From Panopea generosa (lineage: Eukaryota > Mollusca > Bivalvia > Adapedonta > Hiatellidae), in NCBI GenBank assembly GCA_029582155.1, contig CM055901.1:39794616-39858615 (forward strand): a stretch of DNA of 64,000 nt. Reading direction: 5' to 3'. The notes under the pieces are model-generated. The model worked only from the letters and a program-made list of their open reading frames with translations. It was not told the origin of the DNA and made no database searches. This document shows, one piece after another, positions 23,712 through 36,933 of this stretch. The translations under genes and the position numbers were made by a program. Numbering within the stretch: position 1 is the stretch's first letter; the number at the start of each line of letters is the position of its first letter.

Positions 23712-23877
23712 TTTAAACAATATAGTTGCTATGAAGTGTTTAAACGAAAATAATCATATCGTATGTTTTTGTGGACCATACCAACCTTAACATATTTTGA
23801 TTGATGGCAATGTCACACATACAGAATAAATGTTTGCTTGAGAGTTTAACTCCGTTAAAACGTACACCAGAAATAAT
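23711..23877 (+). repeat. 166-bp direct repeat, right copy
   Basis: Matches 22274-22439. Several bases differ (for example GATGGCAATGTCACAC here against AATGGCAATGTAACAC), so the duplication is not very recent. Confidence 0.85.
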
Positions 23878-26772
23878 ACCGATAAATGGCTCAAGTATGA
23901 AAATGTTTTTAAATGCCATTTCAAATGTGATTCAATTTTTTTTTTTTAAAAATTAATATATTATTGTGTTTCTATTTAAATATTATTCAACATTAAATAT
24001 ATATATATATATGGTGAAATAAAAAGCGTGTACAGGCGTTTAAAGGGAGTAAATCAGAATTTTTTCAAAGTTTTGAAATTGGCTAAAAATATAAACACCA
24101 ATATACCATGCCTATCTAGCATGCCTATATATACTTAATGACCCCGTACTACCAAAAGGATATCTATTTAAATATGCAAAAATAATATTTTGAAAAGGGA
24201 TTTCCTAATTTGCGCAATGCCTCTATGTCAAACTGAAATAGATTTCCCGCTTTAAATTGCAAATTATTTTGTAACATATTAAATGTGAATTCATTTTTAT
24301 TTCAATTTGATCAATCATGCAGATTTATACATTGTAAAATATGAGTCTGAATGACAATGTGAAGGTCGACAACACTATTTAGGTGCTGTTTATTTTTAGA
24401 ATAGGGATTTTGTTTCAAGTTTACCAATCCGATTTAAATATTGATTTTGTCATATTTTGGTGGATATATCAAATATCAAACCATTCGTATTTTCTATATT
24501 TATAATAATTACACACTTTTTATCCATTTAAAACTAATTTTAAGACATTTATAGTATTTACCTTTACAGTAATATAATATTGGTCTATCTGTGTTTTGAT
24601 TGACAAAAGATTAAAGAAGTTATTGCTTTATGTAGCGAAGAATAGTTAACCTTAATTAAAATAACCAATTTTTTTCTATACACAATATTCGTTGTAACGC
24701 TGATAAATCTGAATAACATGTACCCATGCGTCCATGAACAAATTGAATAATTTTGTATTTCAACCAAACTTCATGACTGGAAGTATGTTTTGATATATCT
24801 TAACAATGCGTAGGTATATGTTGATTCGACAGCTGCCATAAAGAGCGCAACAACATTATAAACTTATTATGTTATAAGTTAAGTTATGGGATTTGCAAGT
24901 ACATACCATTACGAAAACATGACATTGTAAGAATATTAAGACATGCCTTTTGTATAGTCTGCTTTTCATAAATCAGATCATGTACACTTGATTTGCATTA
25001 CAGTTTACTAACTTTGCATTGTATAAGTTATCAACTGCCAAGAAATACACTTGACCTATGGGTCGTTCTAAATAATTTGATCTAAGTAATCAGCGTGATT
25101 CTTATGTATTGCTATGTTGATTTCTTAAGATAATTGATTCACTGTCACAACACATGTTCACACTAATGTATATATCCGTGGTTTGCTGTAAGAAAAATAA
25201 CAGCGAACTCTCCAGTTGCAAAATTTCTGCATTCTTGTTCCAATTTAGTCATCAAGATGTGTTTTTACATATTTTGGTAAGATCAATGAACTGTTTTCAA
25301 TTTGAGGGCAAAAGAACCATATTTGATAAAAAAAAAAGCTGGCTATACTATCTCAATTTCTGGTGCCGTGTCATTTATACAGTAATCATATCCACAAGAT
25401 TTCAACGGTTTTTGTATCCCTTATGGTCTACTTTTGCCTTGGACAAGTTCCTGGCCATCACTTGACTGTTAATTACTCCTAACTCTAGAATATGACCGAG
25501 ATCATGTGTTTAGGAAGGTCATAAGCCGTATTAAATTTTTAGATCGGAGCAAGAAGAACAGAAAACAGTTCATGTTGTAAGAACTGTAGTAAATCAATAT
25601 TTCTTCGTAATTCACTATGCTTTGCTTTAATAAATGTGCATGATATTCTTGACCAATTACACACATTACACACTGCTTGTTTGATAGAGTAATATTTTGA
25701 TTGATATACTATAAAGTTGTGTTTCCTATGATATTCTTATAATTGCTAAATACAATGATCTCTACCGTGTATAAAACGTGCGGTAGAAGATCGTCAACAT
25801 AGATTTTAAACATTGGCTATAGGTACCCTTTCTAGGTCTCACTACACAGTTGAATTTTGTTCTTTGTTCTATATAAAATAAGGCCTATGATTTCCATGGT
25901 AAAAAAAGAAGTTTTTTTTCATAGGAGGATTGTATACCCACATAAAAATGCACAATAATTGGTAGGTTGACCACGTTGTTTTTTGTTAAAGAGTGTGCAG
26001 TGACACCCTGAGATTTTTTTTTAAAAAAAGAAGTCCTCAAATGCTCATAAATACATGCATATGTTGAACTCCTATGATAGTCACTATTTTTAAAACCAGT
26101 GATGTCTTATTGAAGTACATGCTATGCCAACTTTTGCTCTACTCATCTGTATCAAGAAATCACAACCACTTTGAACCAATTTGAAAATATTTCATAACCA
26201 AATAACATAGGCCTTTTATCAAATGTAAGAATTATGTTACCGTGGGAAAAAGAGGCGTAACTGTGTAATGAGTGTCTCTCAGAACATATCAATGTATTGA
26301 AAGAGGACATTCGATTTATTATTTTTTTAAAATGATAACAGCCGATCTTCCTAAATATGCACTAGTATTTGTTATAATAATTCCAACAATATCTATTGAC
26401 ATTTGAATAGGACTTCACTAGTTAGTTTAGCTATCCTTATATAGATTTAAAATGATTTAGATATCAGATCATATCAGCTGCATTTCTGTTCAAACTGAAT
26501 TTTGGCTCAGATTTGGCAAACTAATCACTGATTTATTATTTAACATACATAGGAATTGAACCACTGTATTTATTTCCTTAGGCTTGCAGTTCAACTGTTA
26601 TAGTTCAACTTAAGACTATATTTTAACATTTATAAAATACTGTCCATAGAGTTTCATTTATATGTAGTGATGCGCTAAGAAAGGACAGGAGGCCTAATAA
26701 ATATTTGTCTGGAAATGATCCAGATGTAATAATGATAACAATATAATTGCCTTATGATAGAATTACTTTTTT
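23878..26772. other. AT-rich non-coding region
   Basis: It contains a T run near 23940, a short (AT)n at about 23997-24012 and no recognised repeat family. Open frames, including 103 residues at 25154-25465, have low-complexity composition and no known motif. Could be intergenic or intronic. Confidence 0.45.
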
Positions 26773-27379
26773 ATGCCCCCGCCATTTTCGGGGGCGGCAT
26801 ATAGTATCACCGCTGTCTGTACGTACGTACGAAAATGGTTTCCGACTTATATCTTAAGTTTGATGAACAGATTTAAATCCAAAATTGGTATGTGACTTCA
26901 CATTCAGGTAATACAGGTCAAGTTCGTATTTCGTTCCGGTCTGATGATTTTTAATGGAGTTATGCCCCTTTTTGGACTTAGATTATTGACAAATGTCAAG
27001 AAATTGGTTTCCGCTCGATATCTCTTGAAGGATTGGATGGATTTGATTCATATTTGGTAAAAATATGTATGGTGATAAACTACAGCTCAAGTTCGATTTC
27101 AAAATCCCTGTGTATTAATTAGGTGTTCTGGGCTCTGATTGGCTGATAGTTTTCGATCCTTTAAAGTCTTTATTTATGGACCGATTTTGACGAAAATTTA
27201 TATTTGGCTTTATATCAACAAGACACAGGTTATGGAATTGGCGCATATTAATTAGATGATCTGGACTCTGATTGGCTGACGGTTTTCGACCTCTAAAATT
27301 CTTATTGATGGACCGATTTTGATGAAACTTGATATTTGGCTTTATTGATATCTACAATGTAGTTACAAAGCGGGGGCAT
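26773..27379 (+). mobile_element. ATGCCCCCGC-type non-autonomous element
   Basis: It starts ATGCCCCCGC and ends GCGGGGGCAT, perfect 10-bp terminal inverted repeats. The left tip also folds on itself (TTCGGGGGCGGCAT) and is followed by CTGTACGTACGTACG. Two diverged internal units share CTCTGATTGGCTGA, TTTTCGA and GGACCGATTTTGA. The architecture parallels the ATACCCCCGA elements. No protein. Confidence 0.75.
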
Positions 27380-30300
27380 CTGTGTCCCGTGGAATCATTT
27401 TTGTCTTATGTAGGTGTTGGTCTAGATTATGAAATGTCTATATAGCTAAAGTTGCAGAAGATTTTATGATTTTAATGTTTACAGGTGCAGTAGATGTTTA
27501 ATGCTGAAAGTTTATTTTTCCAATTTTACTATTCTATATTAAAAAGTGGCCCGGCTTTATATTTCATATGATTGCATTCTGCATTATGTAATTTAGTGCT
27601 TTATACAATAAAGGAGTCGCCATAGAGGTAACTAGTTCTACTAGTGACTTTTGCCGTTTAGCCATTGGATATGTATGCCTTGTTTAATATATTTTGGTGT
27701 TATTTTACTAACCTTTGATGTGGAAAATACAACGTCTCACACGAAAAGAGTTATTTTAACAAATATAGACTCTCTGGTATTACTGTAGATGCATTTTTAA
27801 TACGGATAATTTTATAGCTACCAAGTTCGGGTGTGACTTTAATATAATTTTCTTTTTTCAGTGCTGTATTATCTGTTGCTAGTAGCACACTGTGTTTGTC
27901 ATTATTTCTCAGAGACAGTCTCAATGATTTATTTGACCCAACTATCTTCAATTTGATTTGATATTTCATTTGTTAGAGTTGCAGAAATGAAAATTTGTGT
28001 GATAATGAGGGTTGGGGTAAAGTCTAATTTGGGAACTTGATTTCGCCATTTAATTTATGCTTATGATATATTGATTAATAATCATATTTTACAATATCAA
28101 TACAAATCAGACTTGTTGTTAAATATGAGAGTTTTCATAAGATTTGCCAAACATAATGTTGTGTTTTATTCCACATATCGTATTGCTACCAACAAAGATA
28201 TCAGGACCAGGACATTCAATGTGCTTGGCAGTTAGTGGTTAAGATTAACTGTTATTGTGATACACTGCTGTAATGCCATTGGACAGACCTTATGTAACAT
28301 TAATTACCTTGATATAACCTACCTTTGAAGAAGCATACCATCTTATATGTTATATACATACAGCACATCTATTAAATTACATGCAGCTGTATTTTGTAAA
28401 AAATGCCGAAGAAAGGCATATACGGTCAAGTTCATTCAAACTATGTATATATTAATATACCCATCAATAACACAATATACAGTTAATCTCTGTGTGTATG
28501 ATGACATGAAGCAAACATTTCACCTAATTTTGACTAATATCCCATAATAAAGATAAAAACTAATAAAAGAATACGACATATTTTTAACAATTTTTACAAG
28601 TTGACCTTTTACCCAATGACCTTTATGAATGATCACATCATTTCATACACATTCAAAGATATATTCAAAATGAATCAGTTCTATTGGTAAAATATATAAC
28701 AAACATCTTAAATATAAATATTGTTATTTTATGTATTATATATATCAGTTCCAGCTTAACATTTATAGCATGATAGTATTTTGTGACCTTTGGCTTTTTA
28801 AGTCCGTCAAACTAGATGTATACCTGATATTTGCATCATAACAACAGAAAATGTTGTGTTTAAGTTTGTATAATGACATTAGACACACGTTGCACCAAAC
28901 TCTTATGGGTTGCCTTGTATAAGGCTAAAACAATTTAATATTATGTCGTATTTAGCCAATTCTTAAATATTTCAGTTGTTGACCTTTGACCCAATGACTT
29001 CAATGAATAAAACATGTTATTATTTCATACTCATACCATTCGTTATTTCAAATAAACCAATAGTAATGGTCAAAACAATCAGCACATGTCTTAAATATGA
29101 ATGCTTTTGGTATTATCTCGTCCAGTTAAAATTTTGCTTGTGGTGACCTTTGACTTATAACTCAGTCAAAAGGTCAACTATTTTTTGGCAACCAATTGTT
29201 TCTAATGTAGGTTATAGTGGTAAACTCATTTAGCTCGGTTGTCGTCCATGAACACGCCGCACCTCATGCATCGGTTTCTTGCCACATATTTGAGAAATTT
29301 CACCAGATTTGACTTATATTTATATATTTATATGTTTATATTTATCTTGTCGACGAGGAGTTAATATTTCTGACGAGTGAATTTACGTTGGTCTCTAACT
29401 TCTTACACCTTCAACTTGTGACAGATCCTCTCCAATTCTTGGTTTCAAAATAGTTTGATCAAACACCAAAGCGCCGACACCTCCCCCCACGATTACCCCA
29501 TGTTAACGCCTGGGAAACGGTCACTTTAACCACCTTTGGTGGTTCGCGTAAAACAATGTGACCAGCTTCCGGTGGTACATTTGACAGGTTAAAAACGTCG
29601 AAATTACGGTAAGTGGTAGTATTCCTTAGGTATTTTTTTTCATTGTGACACAATTTATTAGAAATCGGGGAATGTAATTCGACCCATCTAATGTTTAAGT
29701 TCATTGCCTGTAAGTAAAATTAAAAATAATTGAGGAATATTTGAGATATTTGCTTCGCAGATGAGGTAATCGTTGGACAAAGTGACATTTTACAAGCTAA
29801 AATCTCCGAGATTACTTGCATGTTCAGATTTTCTGTTGGAAGATATGTCAAGTGCTGATTACATTATTTTTCATGTGTCTATAAAATCACATTTTCGCGG
29901 AAAGAAGTGTGTGCTATCCCAGAGCCAGAAAGCTGTCCAAATCATGGGCAAATGTCCTTTTATCAAAAACAACGAAAATTTATACCAACGAAAATGAATG
30001 ATTTGATTTTTGATCGTGATGTATGATTATTGATTGCAATAAAGGATGTATCTGAAGATCATACCAGAGGTTGTGAGTTCAAATCCTGTCTGGCTAAAGT
30101 CTTATATTGTAACAAAGGATTGCACTGAGGTTTTTTGGCTGATGTTTAAACAAAGGCTGGGATTACAATAGGGATCACTTGGATCAAGGTCACTGTTACT
30201 AAAGATTGTTTTTATTGGAATTATTATTGGAATGAATTGCGATCCATTTTATCAATAGAATTCTTAAAAACATAACATTACATGGGATAGAATATGAATA

Positions 30301-31144
30301 TCACTTGCAAGACAATCTTGACTTGATATTTATCACACAACACACACCTATATTGCAAATGGAAAACCTGATTTTACCACCATTGTAAATGAAATGTTAT
30401 TAGTGTCATGTGTCAGCAGATTTAAACTTTCATGCCCTTCAGATATTAATTATAATGAGTTTTTTTATTTATTTTAAAGATGCACATGGTAAATTTGATT
30501 AAGATTCCTTTACCCGGTTTCTGAAAATGACATATGCTATGAAACTGGAAAACCTGATTATGCATACAGACCCATGTTTTGATGGCTTCAATTTTTGCAT
30601 ATTTATAGTCCTATATGATCAGTATGACAAATAATGCGTCCATTTCAATCTGTATTACAGAAGACATTCCAAAAACACAAACTTGTAATTTTAACAATTT
30701 ATTACATTTTTAGAACTAGAATGATTCCACTACTTTCCATCAGAAAATTAATACTTTCTCAAATATACAGTTACAGTTATACTTGAAAACTAATTTTGTT
30801 ATATATGTATGCGTGTTAAGATTGTTATAATGCACGAACAATAGTTATAACTAGATGTCAACATTTGTTTAGAATCTCTTTCAACTTACTTTTATATACT
30901 AATATATAATTAAAAATATACGTCTTCTTTTATTCAGAATTCCACTAATGTACAATTGTTTGCTAAGTGGCACTACACTCTGGAAAATTGATCTTTAATT
31001 CTCGTGATCAACTGCTTCTGTACAAACAATTACAGTATAGAAGCTTTACAAGGATGAATACATGTCCCAACTTCTGCTTCCAAATACAGGTCAGGAACTT
31101 GTTATACTGATAACACACAATTTCATGCCAACCACATTGGTCGT
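27380..31144. other. AT-rich non-coding region with a weak internal repeat
   Basis: About 28596-28830 and 28979-29190 share GTTGACCTTT.ACCCAATGAC and a GTGACCTTTG.CTT block, a degraded direct repeat. A minus-strand open frame (29459-29704, 81 residues) and a plus-strand one (29773-29997) show no family motif. GTTCAAATCC near 30080 resembles a tRNA B box without a credible A box. No gene is supported. Confidence 0.4.
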
Positions 31145-31149
31145 GTAGT

Positions 31150-33619
31150 CACGCCTACCAATCGCACAGCCTGCGTTGTAATACAACATCGACGTTTTAA
31201 GGCGGGGGATTTCCGATTACGCAGGCGGGGGAGCCGATTTTAGGAATTTTTACGGTAAATGTTCAATATTTTCATGAGATGCGTTTTACTAAAACATTTT
31301 TTCGAAAATCGGAGAATGTCATCGGATGATCAGTTAAACAAACGGAAGTTAAGCTCAATTAGTTATTTAACGAATGTGTGAGCACTTCTGAAGTGCCAAC
31401 AAAAGTGACCTAAATTACTGCACCTGACGATCATCTTCTGTTATCTCCTGTCATATTTTCAAGCAGACAAGCCCTGTTTTTAAAATAAATGCTTTCCAAT
31501 TGTAGACCATATAATATAGTTTACGTACGCAGAAAGTTACGCAAAAAGTCCGCCGTTCTATGAAGTATTATGAAGAAAAATGCAGTACAACGCAGGCGGA
31601 TACTTTACAACCGTTGTCAGGGTTGCTATGCAATAAGAACGTACTGTCCGTCTTTGCTCTGACTTGTGTACATCGCATAGTCTTATTCTAGCGCTATTAA
31701 TGAAACATTTCGTTTAAAAGTATTACTTGTTCCTTCATGGTCAACATAGATCTAAACGTTGGCCTTCCACATTTTCCTTGTGAACATTCCTGCTCTTTCA
31801 TTTGTTTCTGATTAAACTGAGTAGCAACTGCTATGCCCATAAAATATTGTTTTCTTTTTTAACCAGCCAAAGCCATCAATTTATACCAGAATGGCACTTT
31901 TTTGAATCAGTCAAATATGTCAATTATATCAGAGTTATGTCCCTTGTTATCAATCTTTCAGATGAACGACATATACGGTATTTTTCTATAACCACCTTTT
32001 TTTTTAGATCAAAACGATATGAGACTATTTAAAGAAAGACAGAAGAAAGGATAAATGTATGCTTTATATCAAAGAAATTCACATATATTAAGCAAATGAT
32101 TTGCTAATCTGGCCATTCACCTATTAAAAAAACACTTTTCTTCTCACCGTTAATAAGGGCATCAACACCATTACGTTTATCGGGTGTCACATCAAATACT
32201 TCAATAAAATATCAAATAAAACATCAGTCAAAGCGAAATCTACCGTTCACACAAGATTGTGGCAAAATACAAATTCTGCTCAATACAGTTACATTAAAAA
32301 GGTGCTTTCATCGAAGGGGGCAAGGGTATTCTCTGTTAAGCTGTTATTGGCACAATTTATTCTTTGTTATCTGTTATTATGAAAAATGTATTCACTGTTA
32401 TCTGTTTTTGACTGATTCAGTGTTATTTGTTTTCAGCTTAATTTATTTTTTGTTATCTGCTATTGTGAAAATAGTTAAAGTTTTGTGTGAAGTTTGCGTT
32501 TAAGTTTTAAGCCTCTGAGTCCAAAACTATCTTTCTGATTATGTTCTTGTTTGGTTTACTGCTTCATTTAGCATTGCCTTCCATATATATGGATGGTTTT
32601 TGTCTGATTTGCCTCAGTACAGGGCAATTTACCATCCAACGTAGCTGTCACCGGGCGATCTCTGTTGTCTTCTGACAACTCTTATTCTGTTTTCACTGCG
32701 CTTGTAGCATTCTCCTGTTATAAGCTCAGTCTTCATGAAGTGATGTTGAGCTACTTTGGAAACGTAAGTTTGTTGTTAACTGTGATCTTCATGTTACTTA
32801 CTGCTAACTGTTTTCCTTCATTTTGTATTCACTGTTAACTGTTTTCAGCAAAATCAATTTGCTGTTATCCTGTTATTGGGGACCCTCCCCTCCCCCCACC
32901 CCCATCATGTAAACTGATAGTAAACTAGCTGTGACGTCACCAGATCACCGTGATTACTCCTATTATAATGTAACAACACTTTGATTTATAACATTTTATA
33001 GTATCATAACAGAACTGAGGCATAACTACATTATTTATCTTATTCGTTACGCTTGAGAACTGAAATTACACATGTCTTGTGTCTTAATTCATTATACAAC
33101 TGTGTATATAACTTTGTGTATACAAACAAGAATACATATGACGGTGCATCTATATAAACATCATTGATACGGAGAACGTAAGTTTGTTCTTATTTGTATA
33201 GCACCACTGCGTTGTAAAGTAACCGTATGCTTTGTACTGTATTTGTCTTCATAATTCTTCATGGAACGACCTCCCTTATGCATAACTTTATGCGTACGTA
33301 AACAATATTATATGGTCTACAATTGGAAAGCATTTATTTAAAAACAGAGCTTGTCTGCTTGAAAATATGACAGAAGATGATCGTCAGGTGCAGTAATTTG
33401 GTCACTTTTGTTTACACTTCAGAAGTGCTCACACATTCATTAAATAACTAATTGAGCTTAACTTTCGAAAAAATGTTTTAATAAAACTCATTTCATGAAA
33501 ATATTGAACATTTACCGTCAAATTTCTAAAATCGGCCTCCCCGCCTGCGTAACCGGAAATCCCCCGCCTTAAAACGTCGATGTTGTATTACAACGCAGTA
33601 TGTGCGATTGGTAGGCGTG
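31150..33619. mobile_element. 2.47-kb non-autonomous DNA transposon with ~400-bp TIRs
   Basis: Left TIR about 31150-31615 and right TIR about 33207-33619 are reverse complements with scattered differences. The tip is CACGCCTACCAATCGCACA. The element is flanked by GTAGT at 31145-31149 and 33620-33624, a 5-bp target-site duplication. The interior of ~1.6 kb has no transposase. It includes a stretch (about 32320-32906) rich in CTGTTATCTGTTATT and CTGTTAACTGTTTT ending in a C-rich tract, possibly a nested element. Superfamily not assigned. Confidence 0.8.
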
Positions 33620-33624
33620 GTAGT

Positions 33625-34734
33625 GGAAAATATGCTGCTGGCTATTTACACTTTCAACGCCTCTTGGTTTTTTGCTCAATCTATGTCTGTATTACTGAAA
33701 AATAGTAAACAAAAATACATCCAATAATATAACATCTATGACTTGTTAACGCTGCCATACATTTAAAAACAATATAAGGGTCGAATATCAGTCTTCACAT
33801 GAGATATTATTTGTTCTTTACCGTGGTGCGTTATGCCACATAACAGGTTCATTCTTTGCATAAAAGTGCTTTCAACATCATAAATTTATTCAGAGTTTTT
33901 GTTTAGGTAGGTATGATTTGAGGTGGTATGAGTCACTGATTTAAGGATGTATAAATAATAAAACTGTTGATTTTGAAATGAGACCCAAATTTTACTTTTA
34001 AATGAGGTTGGGCTACAAATTCTACTAACTTAGATTCGGCCCTCTCCCTGCCAGTAACAAGTTCACAGTGTATAACAGAACATATGCTATTACAAACAAT
34101 TATAAGTATATAGCAGGTGCTTGAGTGAGAGAGAAAGAAAGAGAGAGTGAGCTAGAGAGAGACATATTATAAACAGAGAACAAAAGAATTATATGATTAA
34201 TTTCTCTTGTCAAACTGATTCTTTTAACAAATCGATATATTCGAGATTCAAAAATCCCAAAAGGGTCCGGTCCACCTTATTTACAACCCTCCTGAATTCG
34301 TCAGTGATTGGATGTCTGAAAGGAATGCAACTTGAAATAAAATTATCCTGTTTGCATAGAAACGTAAAAAGAAACACTACACTCTATAGAATCCCGTGTA
34401 AATACAACACAATAGCCTGTACCTCGTCTCATTTAATCGCAGTCATAGTAATGAGACTAACAGTCGATCAAATAAAACATATCAAATCGTTCGACAACGT
34501 GCTTTGATATGCACTAGTCTGTACCCACCCACAATTCGATTCATTTCAAAACATTGTTTGACAATAAACGCGAAATTTACTGATGAAATATTATATACAT
34601 TCACGTTCACTATTTCCAATGTCTATGTCTTGGCTTTCGCGTACAATAAAAACAAATATTGAAATAAATCGAGCTTACTTACCAATATTTTGCAATTGCG
34701 CAAATATTTTGCTGAATGAGGTCACAGGATGTTT
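33625..34734. other. Unassigned AT-rich stretch with a purine-rich tract
   Basis: 34120-34165 is rich in GAGAGA. An open frame at 34193-34507 (104 residues) has no recognisable motif. Confidence 0.4.
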
Positions 34735-34739
34735 ACCTC

Positions 34740-35050
34740 CAGTGGCGTAGCTTCCTATAGGCACTGTAGGCACGTGCCTACACTTTTTTCACTGAGAAAT
34801 CGAAAAAAATTAAAATGCAAAAAAATGCAATAAAATCCTTCCCTTATGCTACTGCATTTCCCCCTTAATTGAAGTGAGCAAACGTTAAAACATTACATTT
34901 ATTTGGTTATAAACAGTGCTCCTAAAAACAAACATATATACGTCAAAATACACCTACGGCAGTCTATCTGAAATTTGTTTTAGGAGGCGCATGCCCAAAG
35001 GCCCCCTATAACTGTGCCTACACATTGTTTTTAGCCAAGCTACGCCCCTG
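34740..35050. mobile_element. MITE with CAGTGGCGTAGC terminus and 5-bp TSD
   Basis: Left tip CAGTGGCGTAGC and right tip GCTACGCCCCTG are inverted repeats with one mismatch. ACCTC at 34735-34739 and 35051-35055 is the target duplication. Internal GTGCCTACAC occurs near both ends. Non-coding. The tip is common among invertebrate MITEs, but I do not assign a superfamily. Confidence 0.8.
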
Positions 35051-35055
35051 ACCTC

Positions 35056-35520
35056 CGAAAACGAGATCGGGAACGAGTCTTCATGATGTTATCACAGGAA
35101 CTTCGGGAGTGGATAATAACGTTTAATGGGGGTGGGCAGGTCCCCTAGCGTATATATAGAGACAAGGAAAGAAACAAACGTTGACCCCCTTCCCCTATCA
35201 AAATTAGAGTTTCTAAGTCAATAGGCCATCAATTTTAACAAACCCGGTCTCGTTCTATCGCTGAATGATTTATCTTCAAGATCGATCCGGTAATTAAAGC
35301 AAAAACGATGTTTAAAGGTAAATGTTCGGCATTAACAGCAAATGTTTTGTCCACCAACATCTGTGGCAACGGAAGTAGTATGTTCGGATATTCTCGGCTT
35401 TATTTTTTTCAAATTGGCCAAGCCCCAAAGCGTGTCCATTCTGATGCGAGTCGCTGAGGCGCTTAATGGAAAATAAAGCAATAATAGAAATATGTCTGCT
35501 AATGCCTAAAAACGTCAAAC
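35056..35520. other. Short unassigned stretch upstream of the helicase pseudogene
   Basis: No recognisable promoter or element. The minus-strand open frame at 35312-35518 has no family motif. Confidence 0.35.
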
Positions 35521-36933
35521 ATGTTGTCTGAAGAACAACAAACAGCTGTTTAATAATAACAGGTCAAGGGGGGACTGGGAAAACATTTACTTTAAAACAA
35601 ATTGCTAAAACATTGAAAGACATAGGGAAATTTGTTCATGTCAAATGTAGCACTGGGATAGCTTGTAACCAATTTTCTGAACTTTCAGCAATTACTGTGC
35701 ATAGATGGGAATGGGATGTTAGATGGCTGGTATGACAATTCAACTCTATTGGACTTAATTCAAAATTATGTTTCTGTCAAGGAGAGGATCTCCATGTGGA
35801 TGTGCTGATTGTGGATGAGATTTCAATGGTTTCTGCTAAAACTTTTGGCCAGTTGGGCTACATTTGCCAACATGTAAGGGGGAATGAACCTTCCTTTTGG
35901 TGGAATTCAAATGATCTTATGTGGAGATTTTTACCTGTTGCCCCCTGTCAGCAATGAATTGTATGGTGACCCAGGTAAAAACTGTTTTCAATCCCCTATA
36001 TGGAATATGTCTGTTTCACACCATGTGAACTTGACAGGACATTACAGGTAACATGAACATGACTTAATTAAAGCTGTTAATGAACTTGGAAAGGGTGAAT
36101 TATCTGTCGAAACTGACATTTTATTGAAAAGTCTGTGCAGAAATGACCCTGCAGAAGGGACTGAACATGTGTACCATTTTGCAAGGAATTACAGTGTATA
36201 CCTTTTTAACCATGACCGTCTGGAGCAGGTACAGGGTGAGGTAAAAGTTTTTACTTCTAAGGATGAAGGAGACTCTCATTATAATAAAATTTTACAGCTC
36301 CCCATACCCTAGGAATAAAACTTGGATGTCCTGTAATGCTGCTGGTAAATCGGAGTGACACTTTGGTAAATGGATCTATTGGAAAGGTTGTAGAATTTAC
36401 TGACAAAACAGTGACTGTTAATTTTCATCAAAAGAAAACTACAGTTCAGCTCAACCCTCATTTATTCATTGTGATTGACCCTGTTACCAAAACTGTAATA
36501 TGTAAAATAATTCAGTTTCCACTGAAATTGTGTTATGCTATGACCATACACAAGTCCCAGGGGATGTCACTACCGTCAGTTGTAATAGACTGCAGCAATG
36601 CAAGCATTCCTGGTCAATTAGGAGTTGCCTTAGGCAGGGCGCAGACAAAAAGTGGAATAAAACATTAATTACAATAGATCCATACAAAAAAAAACACCAC
36701 CAAATACAGTGAGTGAGTTCTATGAGACAAATACACAGATTTGACATGTTGCAGAAACTTTTAATCTTCATTTTCTGACAGAAGAATTGTTCTCTCCATT
36801 TGAGATTACTGATAATTACCCAGATATTGAAGAGAGCAGCTCTTCAGGGGAAGAATTTAGTGACTGGGATGAAGATATACAAGCACTGTTGTTAGATGAA
36901 TCGATAGTTATACAGACTCAAGGTCAGCATTAA
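35521..36933 (+). pseudogene. PIF1-family DNA helicase pseudogene
   Basis: Helicase motifs occur in the right order but in changing frames. LSEEQQ is at the start (35521). Walker A GQGGTGKT is at 35562-35585. Walker B VDVLIVDEISMV is around 35800-35835. CGDFYLLPPVS is near 35918-35950. GSIGKVVEF and MTIHKSQGMSLPSVVID lie within 36336-36668, followed by VALGRAQ. An acidic tail (ESSSSGEEF) extends to about 36933. At least five frame changes and internal stops separate these parts, so it cannot make an active enzyme. PIF1 proteins are 5'-3' helicases; in animals, degenerate repeated copies usually come from Helitrons or other large elements. No Rep/HUH domain is visible, so the element type is open. 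Confidence 0.85.

Noticed and set aside
25154..25465. 103-codon open frame in the AT-rich region
   Set aside because: No motif, no neighbouring exons, length expected by chance in a window this large.
29459..29704. 81-codon minus-strand open frame as a coding exon
   Set aside because: Composition is slightly more gene-like than its surroundings, but there are no splice sites I trust and no family motif.
30060..30100. tRNA gene or SINE head from GAGTTCAAATCC
   Set aside because: It resembles a B box, but no A box lies at a proper distance and no cloverleaf can be drawn.
35521..36933. Active host PIF1 helicase gene
   Set aside because: Motifs are spread over several frames with stops and no intron boundaries at the breaks; a pseudogene, probably from a mobile element.
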